From positions 992,001 through 1,056,000 of the forward strand of contig NZ_QHLY01000012.1 in NCBI RefSeq assembly GCF_003185895.1: a stretch of DNA of 64,000 bases, given 5' to 3'. Of the stretch, positions 7,925 to 15,794 are shown piece after piece. The notes under the pieces were generated by a model. The model searched no databases, was not told the DNA's origin, and was given only the letters and a program-made list of their open reading frames with translations. The stretch is from Cryobacterium arcticum (GTDB lineage: Bacteria > Actinomycetota > Actinomycetes > Actinomycetales > Microbacteriaceae). A program made the translations under genes and the position numbers. Every line of letters starts with the position of its first letter. Within the stretch, counting starts at the first letter, position 1.

Positions 7925-8050
7925 CTGACCCGAATGCAGTATCCCGTCCACGAGGAACCCCAGTCCAGGGTCACTTTCGGTGGCCAAAAAAGTTATCCAC
8001 ATCTTGCAAAACCAGCACACAAAAATACGACATCGAGCTATTCTCACTAT
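7925..8050 (+). promoter_or_regulatory. AT-rich upstream region of the HNH gene
   Basis: The 60 bp at 7981-8040 is only about 42% GC by hand count, against well over 60% around it. It contains TTGCAA (8004-8009) and TACGAC (8026-8031), separated by 16 bp, which could serve as -35/-10. A TTATCCACA 9-mer (7993-8001) lies just upstream. No Shine-Dalgarno sequence precedes the ATG, so a short or absent leader is possible. Confidence 0.4.
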
Positions 8051-9688
8051 ATGTCTACCATCGCAGACCTCTTCGACACCGGCACCCGGCCAGAGTCGCT
8101 CGCGCCTGCCGCTCTGCACGCCGATACGTCGGCCGAGGCGCTCGTAGCCGCCGCCGGCGCCGTCGCTCGGCTGGGCGCCTGCAGTGCCGATTTCGATGCT
8201 CTCCCCGATGCGGATCTGCTCGCCGCGCAACGCGAGATCACCCGGCTGCAGACCCTGACCACGACCCGGTCGGTGTGGGTCGCCAAAGCCATCGCGGAAC
8301 GCTCCCGCCCGGAGCTGGGCCAGAAGGGCCTGGCCAAGCAGCAGGGCTTCCTCACCCCGGGCGACTTGATGCAAGATCTCACCGGCGCCAGCCGAGCCGA
8401 CGCCCGGAAACTCATCGACGTGGGCCGGATGCTCGCCGACACTGACGCCGCCGAAGCCGCCGCTGCCCGCGCCCAGGCCGACGCTGACGCGGAAGCCGCC
8501 CGCCGGCTGCTCGACATCACCCTGGACCTCACCGGAGACGAGAACGGCGACGACCCCAGCGGTGCCGACGTAGTTCCGCCCGCAGCACCGGTGGTGGTGC
8601 CGGCGCTGCCGTGGCACACCCCGATCGCGCACGCCGTCACCGCCGGCACCCTCTCCGCCGCGCAAGCACACGCGATCCGCACCGGGCTGGGCGATATCGA
8701 CACCGTCGTCACCGCCGATATCCTCGCCGAGAACCTGACGACTCTGCTCGAGGACGCCCGCACTCTCACTATCGACGAGTTGATCCGCCGGGCACGGCGG
8801 ATGCGGGACCGCCTCGACGAAGCCGGCATCAGCAAACGGGAGCAGAAAGCCTGGGACGACCGCTACCTGCGAATCTGGACCCTGGAGACCGGCCAGGTCC
8901 GCATCAACGGGCTCTTCCCGCCCGAACAAGGCGCCTACATCACCGCCGTCGCCGACAGCCTCACCGGCCCCCGCCGCGGCGGCGTGCACTTCGTCGACCC
9001 CGACCGGGCCGCGTGGGCGCAAGCCGTGCAAGACGACCCGCGCAGCACCGACCAGTTCACCGCGGACGGCTTCATCGACCTGATCAAAGCGGGCAGCACT
9101 GTCAACCCGAACCGGATGCTCGGCGGCCGCACTCCCGCCGTCCGCATCCTGAAGACCCAAAAGCCCACCACCCAGCAGCCCACCCCGTCGGCCGGCCGGA
9201 ACCCGAACGACATCCTGGCTCCCGTTCCCGATGGCACCGGGCACGGTTACATCGAAGGCAACCCCGCCCCGGTCTCCCAGGAAACCCTCGACCGCCTGAT
9301 CTGCGACTCCGGTACCGTCGACATCACCTTCGACCCCCACGGCCAACCCCTCGACGTCGGCCGGGACGAACGCCTCTTCACCCCCGCGCAACGCATCGCC
9401 CTGGCCGCCCGCGACGGCGGCTGCAGGTGGGGAGACTGCACCCGACCACCCTCCCAAACCGAAGCCCACCACATCGACCACTGGAAACGCGACAACGGCC
9501 GCACCGACATCCGCCTCGGCATCCTGCTCTGCAACCCCCACCACCGGCTACTGCACAACCAAGGCTGGCAAATCCTCGAACACCACGGCCGGTACTGGCT
9601 CAGACCACCCGCCGCCATCGACCCCGGACAAAGCCTGATCGAACTGCACAGCAAAAGCCCCGCCGCACTCGAACAACACGAACACTGA
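8051..9688 (+). CDS. DUF222 / HNH endonuclease (13E12-repeat family)
   Basis: This 545-residue protein has the two-part architecture of actinobacterial 13E12-family proteins. An N-terminal DUF222 helical domain covers roughly residues 30-400. A C-terminal HNH nuclease domain contains CRWGDCTRPPSQTEAHHIDHW, then NGRTDI and LLCNPHHRLLHNQGW, which supply the zinc Cys and the catalytic His/Asn/His. I chose the ATG at 8051 (MSTIADLF); the frame is open upstream only through the repeats. Such genes occur in many copies per genome and are suspected mobile or homing-like elements. Repeat arrays flank it on both sides. The true DNA target is unknown. Confidence 0.9.
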   Translation: MSTIADLFDTGTRPESLAPAALHADTSAEALVAAAGAVARLGACSADFDALPDADLLAAQREITRLQTLTTTRSVWVAKAIAERSRPELGQKGLAKQQGFLTPGDLMQDLTGASRADARKLIDVGRMLADTDAAEAAAARAQADADAEAARRLLDITLDLTGDENGDDPSGADVVPPAAPVVVPALPWHTPIAHAVTAGTLSAAQAHAIRTGLGDIDTVVTADILAENLTTLLEDARTLTIDELIRRARRMRDRLDEAGISKREQKAWDDRYLRIWTLETGQVRINGLFPPEQGAYITAVADSLTGPRRGGVHFVDPDRAAWAQAVQDDPRSTDQFTADGFIDLIKAGSTVNPNRMLGGRTPAVRILKTQKPTTQQPTPSAGRNPNDILAPVPDGTGHGYIEGNPAPVSQETLDRLICDSGTVDITFDPHGQPLDVGRDERLFTPAQRIALAARDGGCRWGDCTRPPSQTEAHHIDHWKRDNGRTDIRLGILLCNPHHRLLHNQGWQILEHHGRYWLRPPAAIDPGQSLIELHSKSPAALEQHEH

Positions 9689-9692
9689 CACC

Positions 9693-9783
9693 GGGATCTC
9701 GACAAGCTCGATCAACGTGCTTGTCGCGGGGTCTCGACAAGCTCGACCAGCGGGGCGCGCGGGATCTCGAGAAGCTCGATCAG
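9693..9783. repeat. Three inverted copies of the TCGA-rich core
   Basis: Copies at about 9693-9713, 9730-9751 and 9761-9783 read G(G/A)TCTCGACAAGCTCGA(C/T)CA with small changes. They are in the orientation opposite to the four copies upstream of the HNH gene, so the gene lies between facing arrays. The middle copy matches the upstream core exactly. Confidence 0.85.
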
Positions 9784-9820
9784 CGCGTGCGTCGCGATCT
9801 GCGGGTCGACGCGCTCGTGC

Positions 9821-10150
9821 CTAGCGCTTGAGCGCTCGAATGATGCGGGCCACGGCTTTGCCGGCCACCCAGACGAATGGGATGCCGACGGCGAGGAGCG
9901 AGATCACGTTCGGCTCAAAACGTGCCGCCCCACCGGACTTCACGTAGGCGCCGATCGGGATGGCCATACCGCCGCCACCACCGCCGGCAGCGCCCTCCTC
10001 GTCGCCACCTTCGCCGCCGCCGCCGAATCCGTACTGCACGAGGGCCACCGGAATGATGGTGACGCCCTCGATCTGCACGGGATCGCCGTATGCCGACGTG
10101 ACACCGATCGATCGAGCGTTTTCTGCGAGCTTCAAGGCGAGATTAGTCAT
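9821..10150 (-). CDS. GerW/YtfJ-family protein
   Basis: This 109-residue protein starts MTNLALKLAENARSIG. It shows the family pattern: an N-terminal helix, GDPVQIEGVTIIPVALV, a glycine-rich disordered loop (GFGGGGEGGDEEG), then MAIPIGAYVKS and a C-terminal hydrophobic helix followed by IIRALKR. In Bacillus the family is tied to spore germination. Here the host is presumably non-sporulating, so the role is unknown. The gene stands alone, between the HNH region and dinB, with the stop just outside the repeat copies. Confidence 0.85.
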   Translation of the reverse strand: MTNLALKLAENARSIGVTSAYGDPVQIEGVTIIPVALVQYGFGGGGEGGDEEGAAGGGGGGMAIPIGAYVKSGGAARFEPNVISLLAVGIPFVWVAGKAVARIIRALKR

Positions 10151-10206
10151 GCTGAGAGGCTACCCCCACTCGCGGCCGCAGACCCAGAACAGCGCGCCCC
10201 GTCACA

Positions 10207-11484
10207 TCAGTCGTCGGTGGCCTTCGGGGTGCCGAACGGATGCACGTCCCGTTTGGGCGCGCTGCCACCACCCAGTTGCGAGGCCGGGCGCACGATGCCC
10301 CGGCCGAAGCGGGCCGTCACGGTGTCGACGGCGAGTTCGGCTTCACGCCAATCGTCGTCGTCGTCCCAGAGTCCCATTCCGGCGCCGTCGCCGGTACCGA
10401 GCTGCTCCGCCCGCACGCCGATCAGCCGAACGCGGATACCGCGGGCGGCGAGCACATCGAAACTCCCCGCGACCTCTTCGTAGATCCGCCGCCCCACGTT
10501 GGTGGGCTCGTTGAGGGTGCGGGATCGCGTGACCGTGCTGAAGTCGGCGTAGCGGAGCTTGAGCACCACGGTGCGGGCCACCAGCCCGGCCCCGCGCAGC
10601 TTGGCCGCCACGGCGTCGGACTGGCGCAACAGTTCGCTACGCAGCCGGGCCACATCCGTCACGTCGTGCTCGAACGTCACCTCGTGCCCGATGCTCTTCT
10701 CCTCGCGGTCGAGGTTGATGGCACGCGGGTCGATGCCCCAGGACAAGTCGTGCAATTTCTGCGCCGTTGCCACCCCCACCGCGCGTTGCAGCATCTCTCG
10801 CGGCGCGTGGGCGATATCGCGCACGTGCCGCAGGCCCAACCCGAGCAGCGTCTGCTCGGTGGTGGCGCCGACGCCCCAGAGGGCGCCGACGGGCAGGGGA
10901 TGCAGGAAGTCGATGGTGTTCTCTGCCGGGATCACCAGCAGGCCGTCGGGTTTCGCCCGGCCGGAGGCGAGCTTGGCCACGAACTTGGTCGACGCGGCGC
11001 CCACCGAGCAGGTGAGTCCGGTTTCGGCGAACACCCTTGCCCGGATCTTCTGCGCAATCTCGGCCGGCGAACCGTGCAGGCGCCGGGCGCCGGCAACGTC
11101 AAGGAACGCTTCATCGATGCTCAGGGGTTCGACCAGTGGCGTCATATCTGTGAAGATGCCCATCACCTGCCTGGACACCTCCACGTAGCGGCCCATGTGC
11201 GGTTCGAGCACGATCGCGGCCGGGCAGCGGCGCAGGGCGATGGCCATGGGCATGGCCGAGTTCACACCGTACTTGCGGGCGACGTAGTTCGCGGCGGTGA
11301 CCACCGACCGACCGGAGCGGTGCCCGATCACGACGGGCAGGTGCACCAGCTCGGGGTGGTCGAGCAGTTCGACGGAGGCGAAGAACGCATCCATGTCGAT
11401 GTGCAGCATGGTGGCAGTGGTGTCGTCGACGTCGGCGCCAGTCGTCTGGCGGTCACTGCCGTCCTGCCTGCTCAACCCGCACAC
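10207..11484 (-). CDS. dinB: DNA polymerase IV (Y family, error-prone)
   Basis: This 425-residue Y-family polymerase performs translesion synthesis. The first metal motif is HIDMDAFFASVE (D30), the second is LSIDEAFLDV (D124, E125), and the helix-hairpin region LPVGALWGVG follows. The little-finger domain occupies the C-terminal third. The N-terminal extension before HIDMD is about 25 residues. The frame begins with a GTG at 11484. A TTG at 11475 (LSRQDGS), about 10 nt after GGAAGGG, is an equally plausible start, and the ATG at 11409 would give the short form. A LexA-like palindrome lies upstream. Confidence 0.95.
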   Translation of the reverse strand: MCGLSRQDGSDRQTTGADVDDTTATMLHIDMDAFFASVELLDHPELVHLPVVIGHRSGRSVVTAANYVARKYGVNSAMPMAIALRRCPAAIVLEPHMGRYVEVSRQVMGIFTDMTPLVEPLSIDEAFLDVAGARRLHGSPAEIAQKIRARVFAETGLTCSVGAASTKFVAKLASGRAKPDGLLVIPAENTIDFLHPLPVGALWGVGATTEQTLLGLGLRHVRDIAHAPREMLQRAVGVATAQKLHDLSWGIDPRAINLDREEKSIGHEVTFEHDVTDVARLRSELLRQSDAVAAKLRGAGLVARTVVLKLRYADFSTVTRSRTLNEPTNVGRRIYEEVAGSFDVLAARGIRVRLIGVRAEQLGTGDGAGMGLWDDDDDWREAELAVDTVTARFGRGIVRPASQLGGGSAPKRDVHPFGTPKATDD

Positions 11485-11514
11485 GCCCTTCCGCCGTACC
11501 CGGCACCATTAGTT

Positions 11515-11535
11515 TCGAAGTTACCTTCGAGAATA
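11515..11535 (-). promoter_or_regulatory. LexA/SOS-box-like operator and -10 of dinB
   Basis: TCGAAGGTAACTTCGA (minus strand, 11515-11530) is a perfect inverted repeat of the form TCGAAG-N4-CTTCGA, close to the actinobacterial LexA operator TCGAAC-N4-GTTCGA. TATTCT (11530-11535) abuts it as a -10 box, so the palindrome would cover the transcription start. It is about 30 bp upstream of the dinB start. Confidence 0.55.
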
Positions 11536-11560
11536 CAGGGTCGGGGTGGTCGGCGACCGG

Positions 11561-12169
11561 TTAGAACCCGCCGAAATCGCCGCCACCGAAGTCGCCGCCA
11601 CCGCCGAAGTCGCCCCAGCCACCCGCGTCGCCGCCGGAATCCCCGCCGTACTCGCCGCTTTGGTCGGAACCGGAGTCAGCGCCGGCGTCACCGGCGTCGG
11701 CGGACGCATCCGCCCCGCCGCCCAGGTCGGGCAGGAAGGCGCTGACCAGAGCCGAGCCCACCACGTAGCCGGCGACGGTTCCGAGGAGTGACGCGCCGAG
11801 CATGCTGCCGAAACCCGGCCCTTGCCGGCCACCGGCCTGCTCGCCGCCGAAGGTGCGCTCCATCGTGCCGGGCTGGCGGAGTTCAGCTCGGGTGGCGGAC
11901 TGGGCCAGGGTGGCCGGCTCGGCGTTCGCGGGGCGTTCGCCCTCCATGGCGTTCTCGGTCAGCTGTTGGAAGAGCAGGTCACGCTGCTCGTCGGTGAGCT
12001 TGCTGAACGCTTCGGTGTGCACCTGCTCGATCGTCTCCGGCGGCGCGGTGCGCAGCAGATAGCGGTAGCGCTCAACGGCGATCTCGTCCTCTGAGCGTTC
12101 CGGTGTCGCGGGTTGGCGGCTCTGCTCCGGTTGTTCGGGTCGGCCCAAGAGGCGGTCGAGGAATCCCAT
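11561..12169 (-). CDS. Hypothetical protein with a glycine-rich tail, 202 residues
   Basis: I do not recognise the family with confidence. The N-terminal part, MGFLDRLLGRPEQ followed by a helical region (SEDEIAVERYRYLLRTAPPETIEQ), looks soluble. Residues about 120-147 (SMLGASLLGTVAGYVVGSALVSAFL) form one hydrophobic, Gly/Ala-rich segment. The last 50 residues are almost only Gly, Asp, Ser and Ala and end GGGDFGGF. This architecture resembles small cation-transporter-associated or stress proteins of actinobacteria, but I cannot assign a function. The gene is separated from dinB by the dinB promoter region and is probably monocistronic. Confidence 0.75.
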   Translation of the reverse strand: MGFLDRLLGRPEQPEQSRQPATPERSEDEIAVERYRYLLRTAPPETIEQVHTEAFSKLTDEQRDLLFQQLTENAMEGERPANAEPATLAQSATRAELRQPGTMERTFGGEQAGGRQGPGFGSMLGASLLGTVAGYVVGSALVSAFLPDLGGGADASADAGDAGADSGSDQSGEYGGDSGGDAGGWGDFGGGGDFGGGDFGGF

Positions 12170-12198
12170 CAGCGTTCTCCTTCGGTTGGATGTCCAGC

Positions 12199-13218
12199 CT
12201 AGGCTCCGCCTCCCTGCTCCGACAGGACACCGGCCAAGGACTCCAGTGCATTCACAGGGTCAGGGCCGGCCGGGATCAGCACCACGCTGGTCGCCCCCGC
12301 CGCGTGCAGCTCGTCGATCCGGTGCCGGGCGGATGCGGCGGTACCCACGACAGCGAGCTGGTCGACCCACGCGTCGGGCAGGGCCAGGGCGAAGTCCGCT
12401 CTGTTGACGCTGGCGGCGCTCAACGCCGCGAACTCCTCGGCGAAGGGCAGCACTCGGATGTGCGGCTCCCAGTCCGGGTCGCCGATCCACTCCAGCGCCG
12501 GCCGCGCCAGGTTGCGGGCCTCCGCGGGGTCGTCGTGCACAGCAGCCACGTTGTAGGCCACCACGTGCCTCTCGCCCAGGGCCGGGCGCAGGTCGGGGAA
12601 GCCGTGCGCACCGGCCGGGGCGTCCCGGCCGGTGTCAAGCGCCGCGAGGGCCGCGGCCAGGTATTCGGGGGTGACGGGTTCGGCGAGCACCACGCCGTCG
12701 GCGCAGGCGCCGGCCAGCGCCAGGGACTTGGGCCCGCGCACGCCGGCCAGGACGGGCGGCACGGTGGCCGGAGGGCTGGCCAGGCTCACCGCATCCGCGT
12801 TCGTGTAGCGGCCGGTGACGGTGGCGGTCGCGCCGCGCAGCAGGCCGCGGAGAAGGTCGAGATTCTCGGCGAGCATGGCGAGCGGGCTGGCCGGCCACGC
12901 TCCGGCTTGCCGCATCCAGTCGGGCATGCCGTGGCCGATTCCCACCTGCAGCCGCCCCGGAAACAGCTCTGCCAGGGTGGAGACCTCCAGGCCGGTGAAG
13001 GCGGGAGTGCGTGCGGCGGCCGGGAGGATGCCGATACCCACCACGATCCGGCTGGTCGACGCGAGCACGACGGCGGCCTGGGCGATTCCGCCTCGGAAGA
13101 AGCAGTCCTCGACCACCCAGATCTCATCGAAACCCAGTTCCTCCGCGCGGCGGGCGTATGGCACCACTTGGGCGGCGGGCAGATCCCTGGGCAGCATGAC
13201 GGCGATGGCAGCGGGCAC
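12199..13218 (-). CDS. LLM-class flavin-dependent oxidoreductase (luciferase-like)
   Basis: This 339-residue TIM-barrel protein is of the bacterial luciferase-like superfamily, which uses FMN or coenzyme F420. It shows AIAVMLPRDLP at the first strand, YARRAEELGFDEIWVVED, and SRIVVGIGILP. RLQVGIGHGMPDWMRQAG is the typical ligand-loop region. The GTG at 13218 is preceded by GAGGAA with 7-nt spacing and matches the usual N-terminus. A GTG at 13257 behind AGGGGAG would add 13 residues. Cofactor and substrate are not determined by sequence. The gene stands alone. Confidence 0.87.
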   Translation of the reverse strand: MPAAIAVMLPRDLPAAQVVPYARRAEELGFDEIWVVEDCFFRGGIAQAAVVLASTSRIVVGIGILPAAARTPAFTGLEVSTLAELFPGRLQVGIGHGMPDWMRQAGAWPASPLAMLAENLDLLRGLLRGATATVTGRYTNADAVSLASPPATVPPVLAGVRGPKSLALAGACADGVVLAEPVTPEYLAAALAALDTGRDAPAGAHGFPDLRPALGERHVVAYNVAAVHDDPAEARNLARPALEWIGDPDWEPHIRVLPFAEEFAALSAASVNRADFALALPDAWVDQLAVVGTAASARHRIDELHAAGATSVVLIPAGPDPVNALESLAGVLSEQGGGA

Positions 13219-13386
13219 GGGCGATTCCTCTGTTCGGTGACCGGGTGAGCGGTGCACGGGCTCTCCCCTCGAACGTACAGCCGGTCCGGCCCGATTCTCA
13301 CGTCCCCCGGCGTATTCCGAAAAGTTTCTTGGACGCCGGTGAGACGATCCAGCCCTGGCCGGACATATACGGGTAAGGGGAAAAAA

Positions 13387-13887
13387 ATGATTCGGGGGAA
13401 TTATGGTGCAGCAGTCGTCTTCGCCGCTTCACACGGCGGGCAGGACAGCGCCCGCGGGAACCATGAGGGTCGGGAGAACACGGTGACCGACGTCGCCGAG
13501 AGGCTGGCTCGCAAGGGAGACCGGGGGGAACCGGTCAGGCAGATGCGACTCGCGTTGGCGCACATCGGGGTGTGGTCGAGCACAAAGCTCGCCTTTGTGC
13601 TCTCGGTGTGCCTCAACGTGGTCACGGTGGTACTCCTGCTGCTCGTCGTGCGGTTCCTGACCGACACGGAGGTGTTCTCGAGCGTGACCGGTGTGTTCGA
13701 GGATCTCACCAACAAGCCGGTGAACCTCGGCCAGTTTCTCGACCCCGGGGTCGTCGGCGGTTTCATCGCGGCGGTGGTCCTGCTCAACACCGTGCTGATC
13801 ACGACGCTGGGCGCGCTCTATGCGCTGCTGTTCAACCTCAGCGTGCGGGTGACCGGCGGCACGTTCGTGGGCTTTCGCAACTCCTGA
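13387..13887 (+). CDS. DUF3566 transmembrane protein
   Basis: This 166-residue protein has a hydrophilic N-terminus and then the DUF3566 core. The core runs VRQMRLALAHIGVWSSTKLAF, a first membrane helix at about residues 73-96, a central segment with VFEDLTNKPVNLGQFLDPG, and a second helix at about 123-150. The ATG at 13387 has a strong AAGGGG six bases upstream. A GTG at 13483 behind GGGAG would remove the first 32 residues, giving an N-terminus closer to the family. DUF3566 genes usually lie beside gyrA; this copy does not. Function unknown. Confidence 0.85.
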   Translation: MIRGNYGAAVVFAASHGGQDSARGNHEGRENTVTDVAERLARKGDRGEPVRQMRLALAHIGVWSSTKLAFVLSVCLNVVTVVLLLLVVRFLTDTEVFSSVTGVFEDLTNKPVNLGQFLDPGVVGGFIAAVVLLNTVLITTLGALYALLFNLSVRVTGGTFVGFRNS

Positions 13888-14013
13888 GGGCTGACCGGGC
13901 ACGCCCGGGAGCAGGGTGACGGAGGCGCAGGCGAATACGGGCGACCGTGGAATGCCAGCGCCCACGGTGTCGTTGCACCCACCAAGAGACGACCACCTCG
14001 TGGCGGATCACGC

Positions 14014-14682
14014 GTGACCCAGCAAAGAATTGAGCCCACTGTGACCAACAACACCGCGACCAGCAACGCCGCGACCGATAACACCGCGACCCCCGACAAC
14101 CCCGCATCCGCAGCCGACTCGGCGACCATCGACTGGTTCGCCCTGCAGAAGAAGGCCCACCACGAGTTCAGCGAGCGGGTGGCCGCCGTCGACGATTGGT
14201 CGGCCCCCACCCCCGACAAGGAATGGAACGTGGGCGATCTGGTGCGCCACGTCGCGCAGGAACAGCAGTGGATTCCGCCCCTGCTCGCCGGACTGAGCAT
14301 CGACGAGGCCCAGCGCCGGGTCGACCCGCTGGGCGATGACCTCGCTGCCGAATGGCACACCCACTCCACCCGCGCTACCGAAGCCTGGCAGGCGGCGCCG
14401 GCCGACGCATCCGTTCAGCTCTCGTACGACACCGTGACGGTGCTCGACTACCTCCGGGAGCAGGTCTCCGACGTCACCATCCACTCCTGGGATCTCGCCC
14501 GGGCCACGGCGGCCGACGAGGAGCTCGACGACGACCTGATCGAGGCCGTCTGGACGGTCTTCGAACCGCAGCGGGAGACCCTCGAGGCCAGCGGCCTGTT
14601 CGACTCCCCGGTTCCGATGCCGGCGGATGCCCCGCTGCAGTCCCGTCTGCTCGCCCTCACCGGCCGCGACGACCGCCGCTAG
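14014..14682 (+). CDS. TIGR03086-type DinB-superfamily metal-binding protein
   Basis: This 222-residue four-helix protein is of the mycothiol-dependent maleylpyruvate isomerase / DinB superfamily. Core motifs are WNVGDLVRHVAQEQQWIPPLL (first metal His) and VTIHSWDLARAT (second His, near residue 155). A low-complexity Asn/Thr/Ala leader of about 35 residues precedes the domain. The GTG at 14014 is the longest start, and a GTG at 14041 is also possible. It is probably a thiol-dependent enzyme, substrate unknown. Its TAG stop shares a CTAG palindrome with the stop of the convergent VIT1-like gene. Confidence 0.82.
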   Translation: MTQQRIEPTVTNNTATSNAATDNTATPDNPASAADSATIDWFALQKKAHHEFSERVAAVDDWSAPTPDKEWNVGDLVRHVAQEQQWIPPLLAGLSIDEAQRRVDPLGDDLAAEWHTHSTRATEAWQAAPADASVQLSYDTVTVLDYLREQVSDVTIHSWDLARATAADEELDDDLIEAVWTVFEPQRETLEASGLFDSPVPMPADAPLQSRLLALTGRDDRR

Positions 14683-15794
14683 CCGACGGTGGTGCCGAAC
14701 AGCAGGCCGAGCAGGTAGGTGACGCCGGCGGCGCCGAAGCCGATGGCCAGTTGGCGGAGCGCCCGCTTCAGGGGCGGACCGCCGGAGAGCAACCCGACCA
14801 CGGCGCCGGTCGCCAGCAGCGCCAGGCCCACCAGCACGGCGGCGACGACGATCGCCGCGAGGCCCTGCATGCCGAAGAGGTAGGGCAACACCGGCAGCAG
14901 GGCTCCGGAGGCGAAGAAACAGAAGCTCGAGATGGCGGCGCCCATGCCGGTGCCGATGGCCTCGTGCTCGTCAATCTCGGCGTCGGCGGCCGCGGCGGCA
15001 GCCACCCGGCTCAGCTCCAGTGAGCCTGTCGCCATGGCCACGGTGCGCAACACCTCGCGGGCGTGCACCTCGGCGTCTTCGATCGACATGCCCTGCGCCC
15101 GATAGACCAGGGTGAGTTCGTTGGCGGCCTCGTCCAGATGCGAGAGCACTGTGCGCGGCGCCGGGTTGGGTGTGGATGCGTCGAGCAGTTCACGCTGGGA
15201 GCGCACGGAGACGTACTCCCCCGCGCCCATCGACAGGGCGCCGGCCAGCAGGCCCGCGATGCCGGTGAAGAGGATGGTGGCGGTGGGCACCCCGGTGGCG
15301 CCGATACCGAGCACCAACGCCAGGTTGCTCACCAGGCCGTCGTTCACGCCGAAGACGGCGGCCCGGAAGGTGCCGGAGAGTCGCTGGCGGCCGCGGGCGG
15401 CCAGTCCCCGCACAACCTCCTCGTGGATACGCTCGTCTGCGGCCATGGCGCTGGTCGCATCGGCGTCGCCGTCGTAGGGCGAGCGGGCCTCGGCGCGCTG
15501 CGCGAGCGCGAGTACGAAGACCGAGCCGAACCGGCGAGCGAGCAGACCCAGGATCCGGGTGCGCAGCGCGCCCTTGCGGGGCGGACCAACCCGGTCGCCG
15601 AGCAGGGCACGCCAGTGCGCCTCGTGCCGGCCCTCGGCCTCGGCCAGGGCCAGGAGGATCTCCCGTTCCTCGCCGCTCCGCCGGCCGGCCAGGTCGCGAT
15701 AGACCGCGGCTTCAGCCTGCTCGTCGGCCAAGTACTGTCGCCACCGACGGATGTCAGCTTCCGGCGGCTGGATCTGGTCGGCCACGGCGATCAT
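14679..15794 (-). CDS. Rubrerythrin-VIT1 fusion, iron/manganese transporter
   Basis: This 371-residue protein has an N-terminal rubrerythrin-like helical domain (about 10-140), with EQAEAAVYRDL, EAEGRHEAHW and a further carboxylate/His pair (DERIHEEVV). It joins a VIT1/CCC1 membrane domain (about 145-371, five helices) opening with FRAAVFGVNDGLVSNLALVLG, the VIT signature. Proteins of this layout (MbfA-like) export or sequester Fe2+/Mn2+ at the membrane. The gene starts 4 bp inside the end of the 103-residue gene upstream, so translation is probably coupled. Confidence 0.92.
   Translation of the reverse strand: MIAVADQIQPPEADIRRWRQYLADEQAEAAVYRDLAGRRSGEEREILLALAEAEGRHEAHWRALLGDRVGPPRKGALRTRILGLLARRFGSVFVLALAQRAEARSPYDGDADATSAMAADERIHEEVVRGLAARGRQRLSGTFRAAVFGVNDGLVSNLALVLGIGATGVPTATILFTGIAGLLAGALSMGAGEYVSVRSQRELLDASTPNPAPRTVLSHLDEAANELTLVYRAQGMSIEDAEVHAREVLRTVAMATGSLELSRVAAAAAADAEIDEHEAIGTGMGAAISSFCFFASGALLPVLPYLFGMQGLAAIVVAAVLVGLALLATGAVVGLLSGGPPLKRALRQLAIGFGAAGVTYLLGLLFGTTVG

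Noticed and set aside
7993..8001. Replication origin signalled by a DnaA box
   Set aside because: A single box match only; no cluster of boxes, no dnaA/dnaN nearby.
7166..9544. Long minus-strand open frame of about 790 codons across the HNH gene
   Set aside because: It is antisense to the DUF222-HNH coding sequence and to YkoE; composition follows the third-position GC of the real genes.
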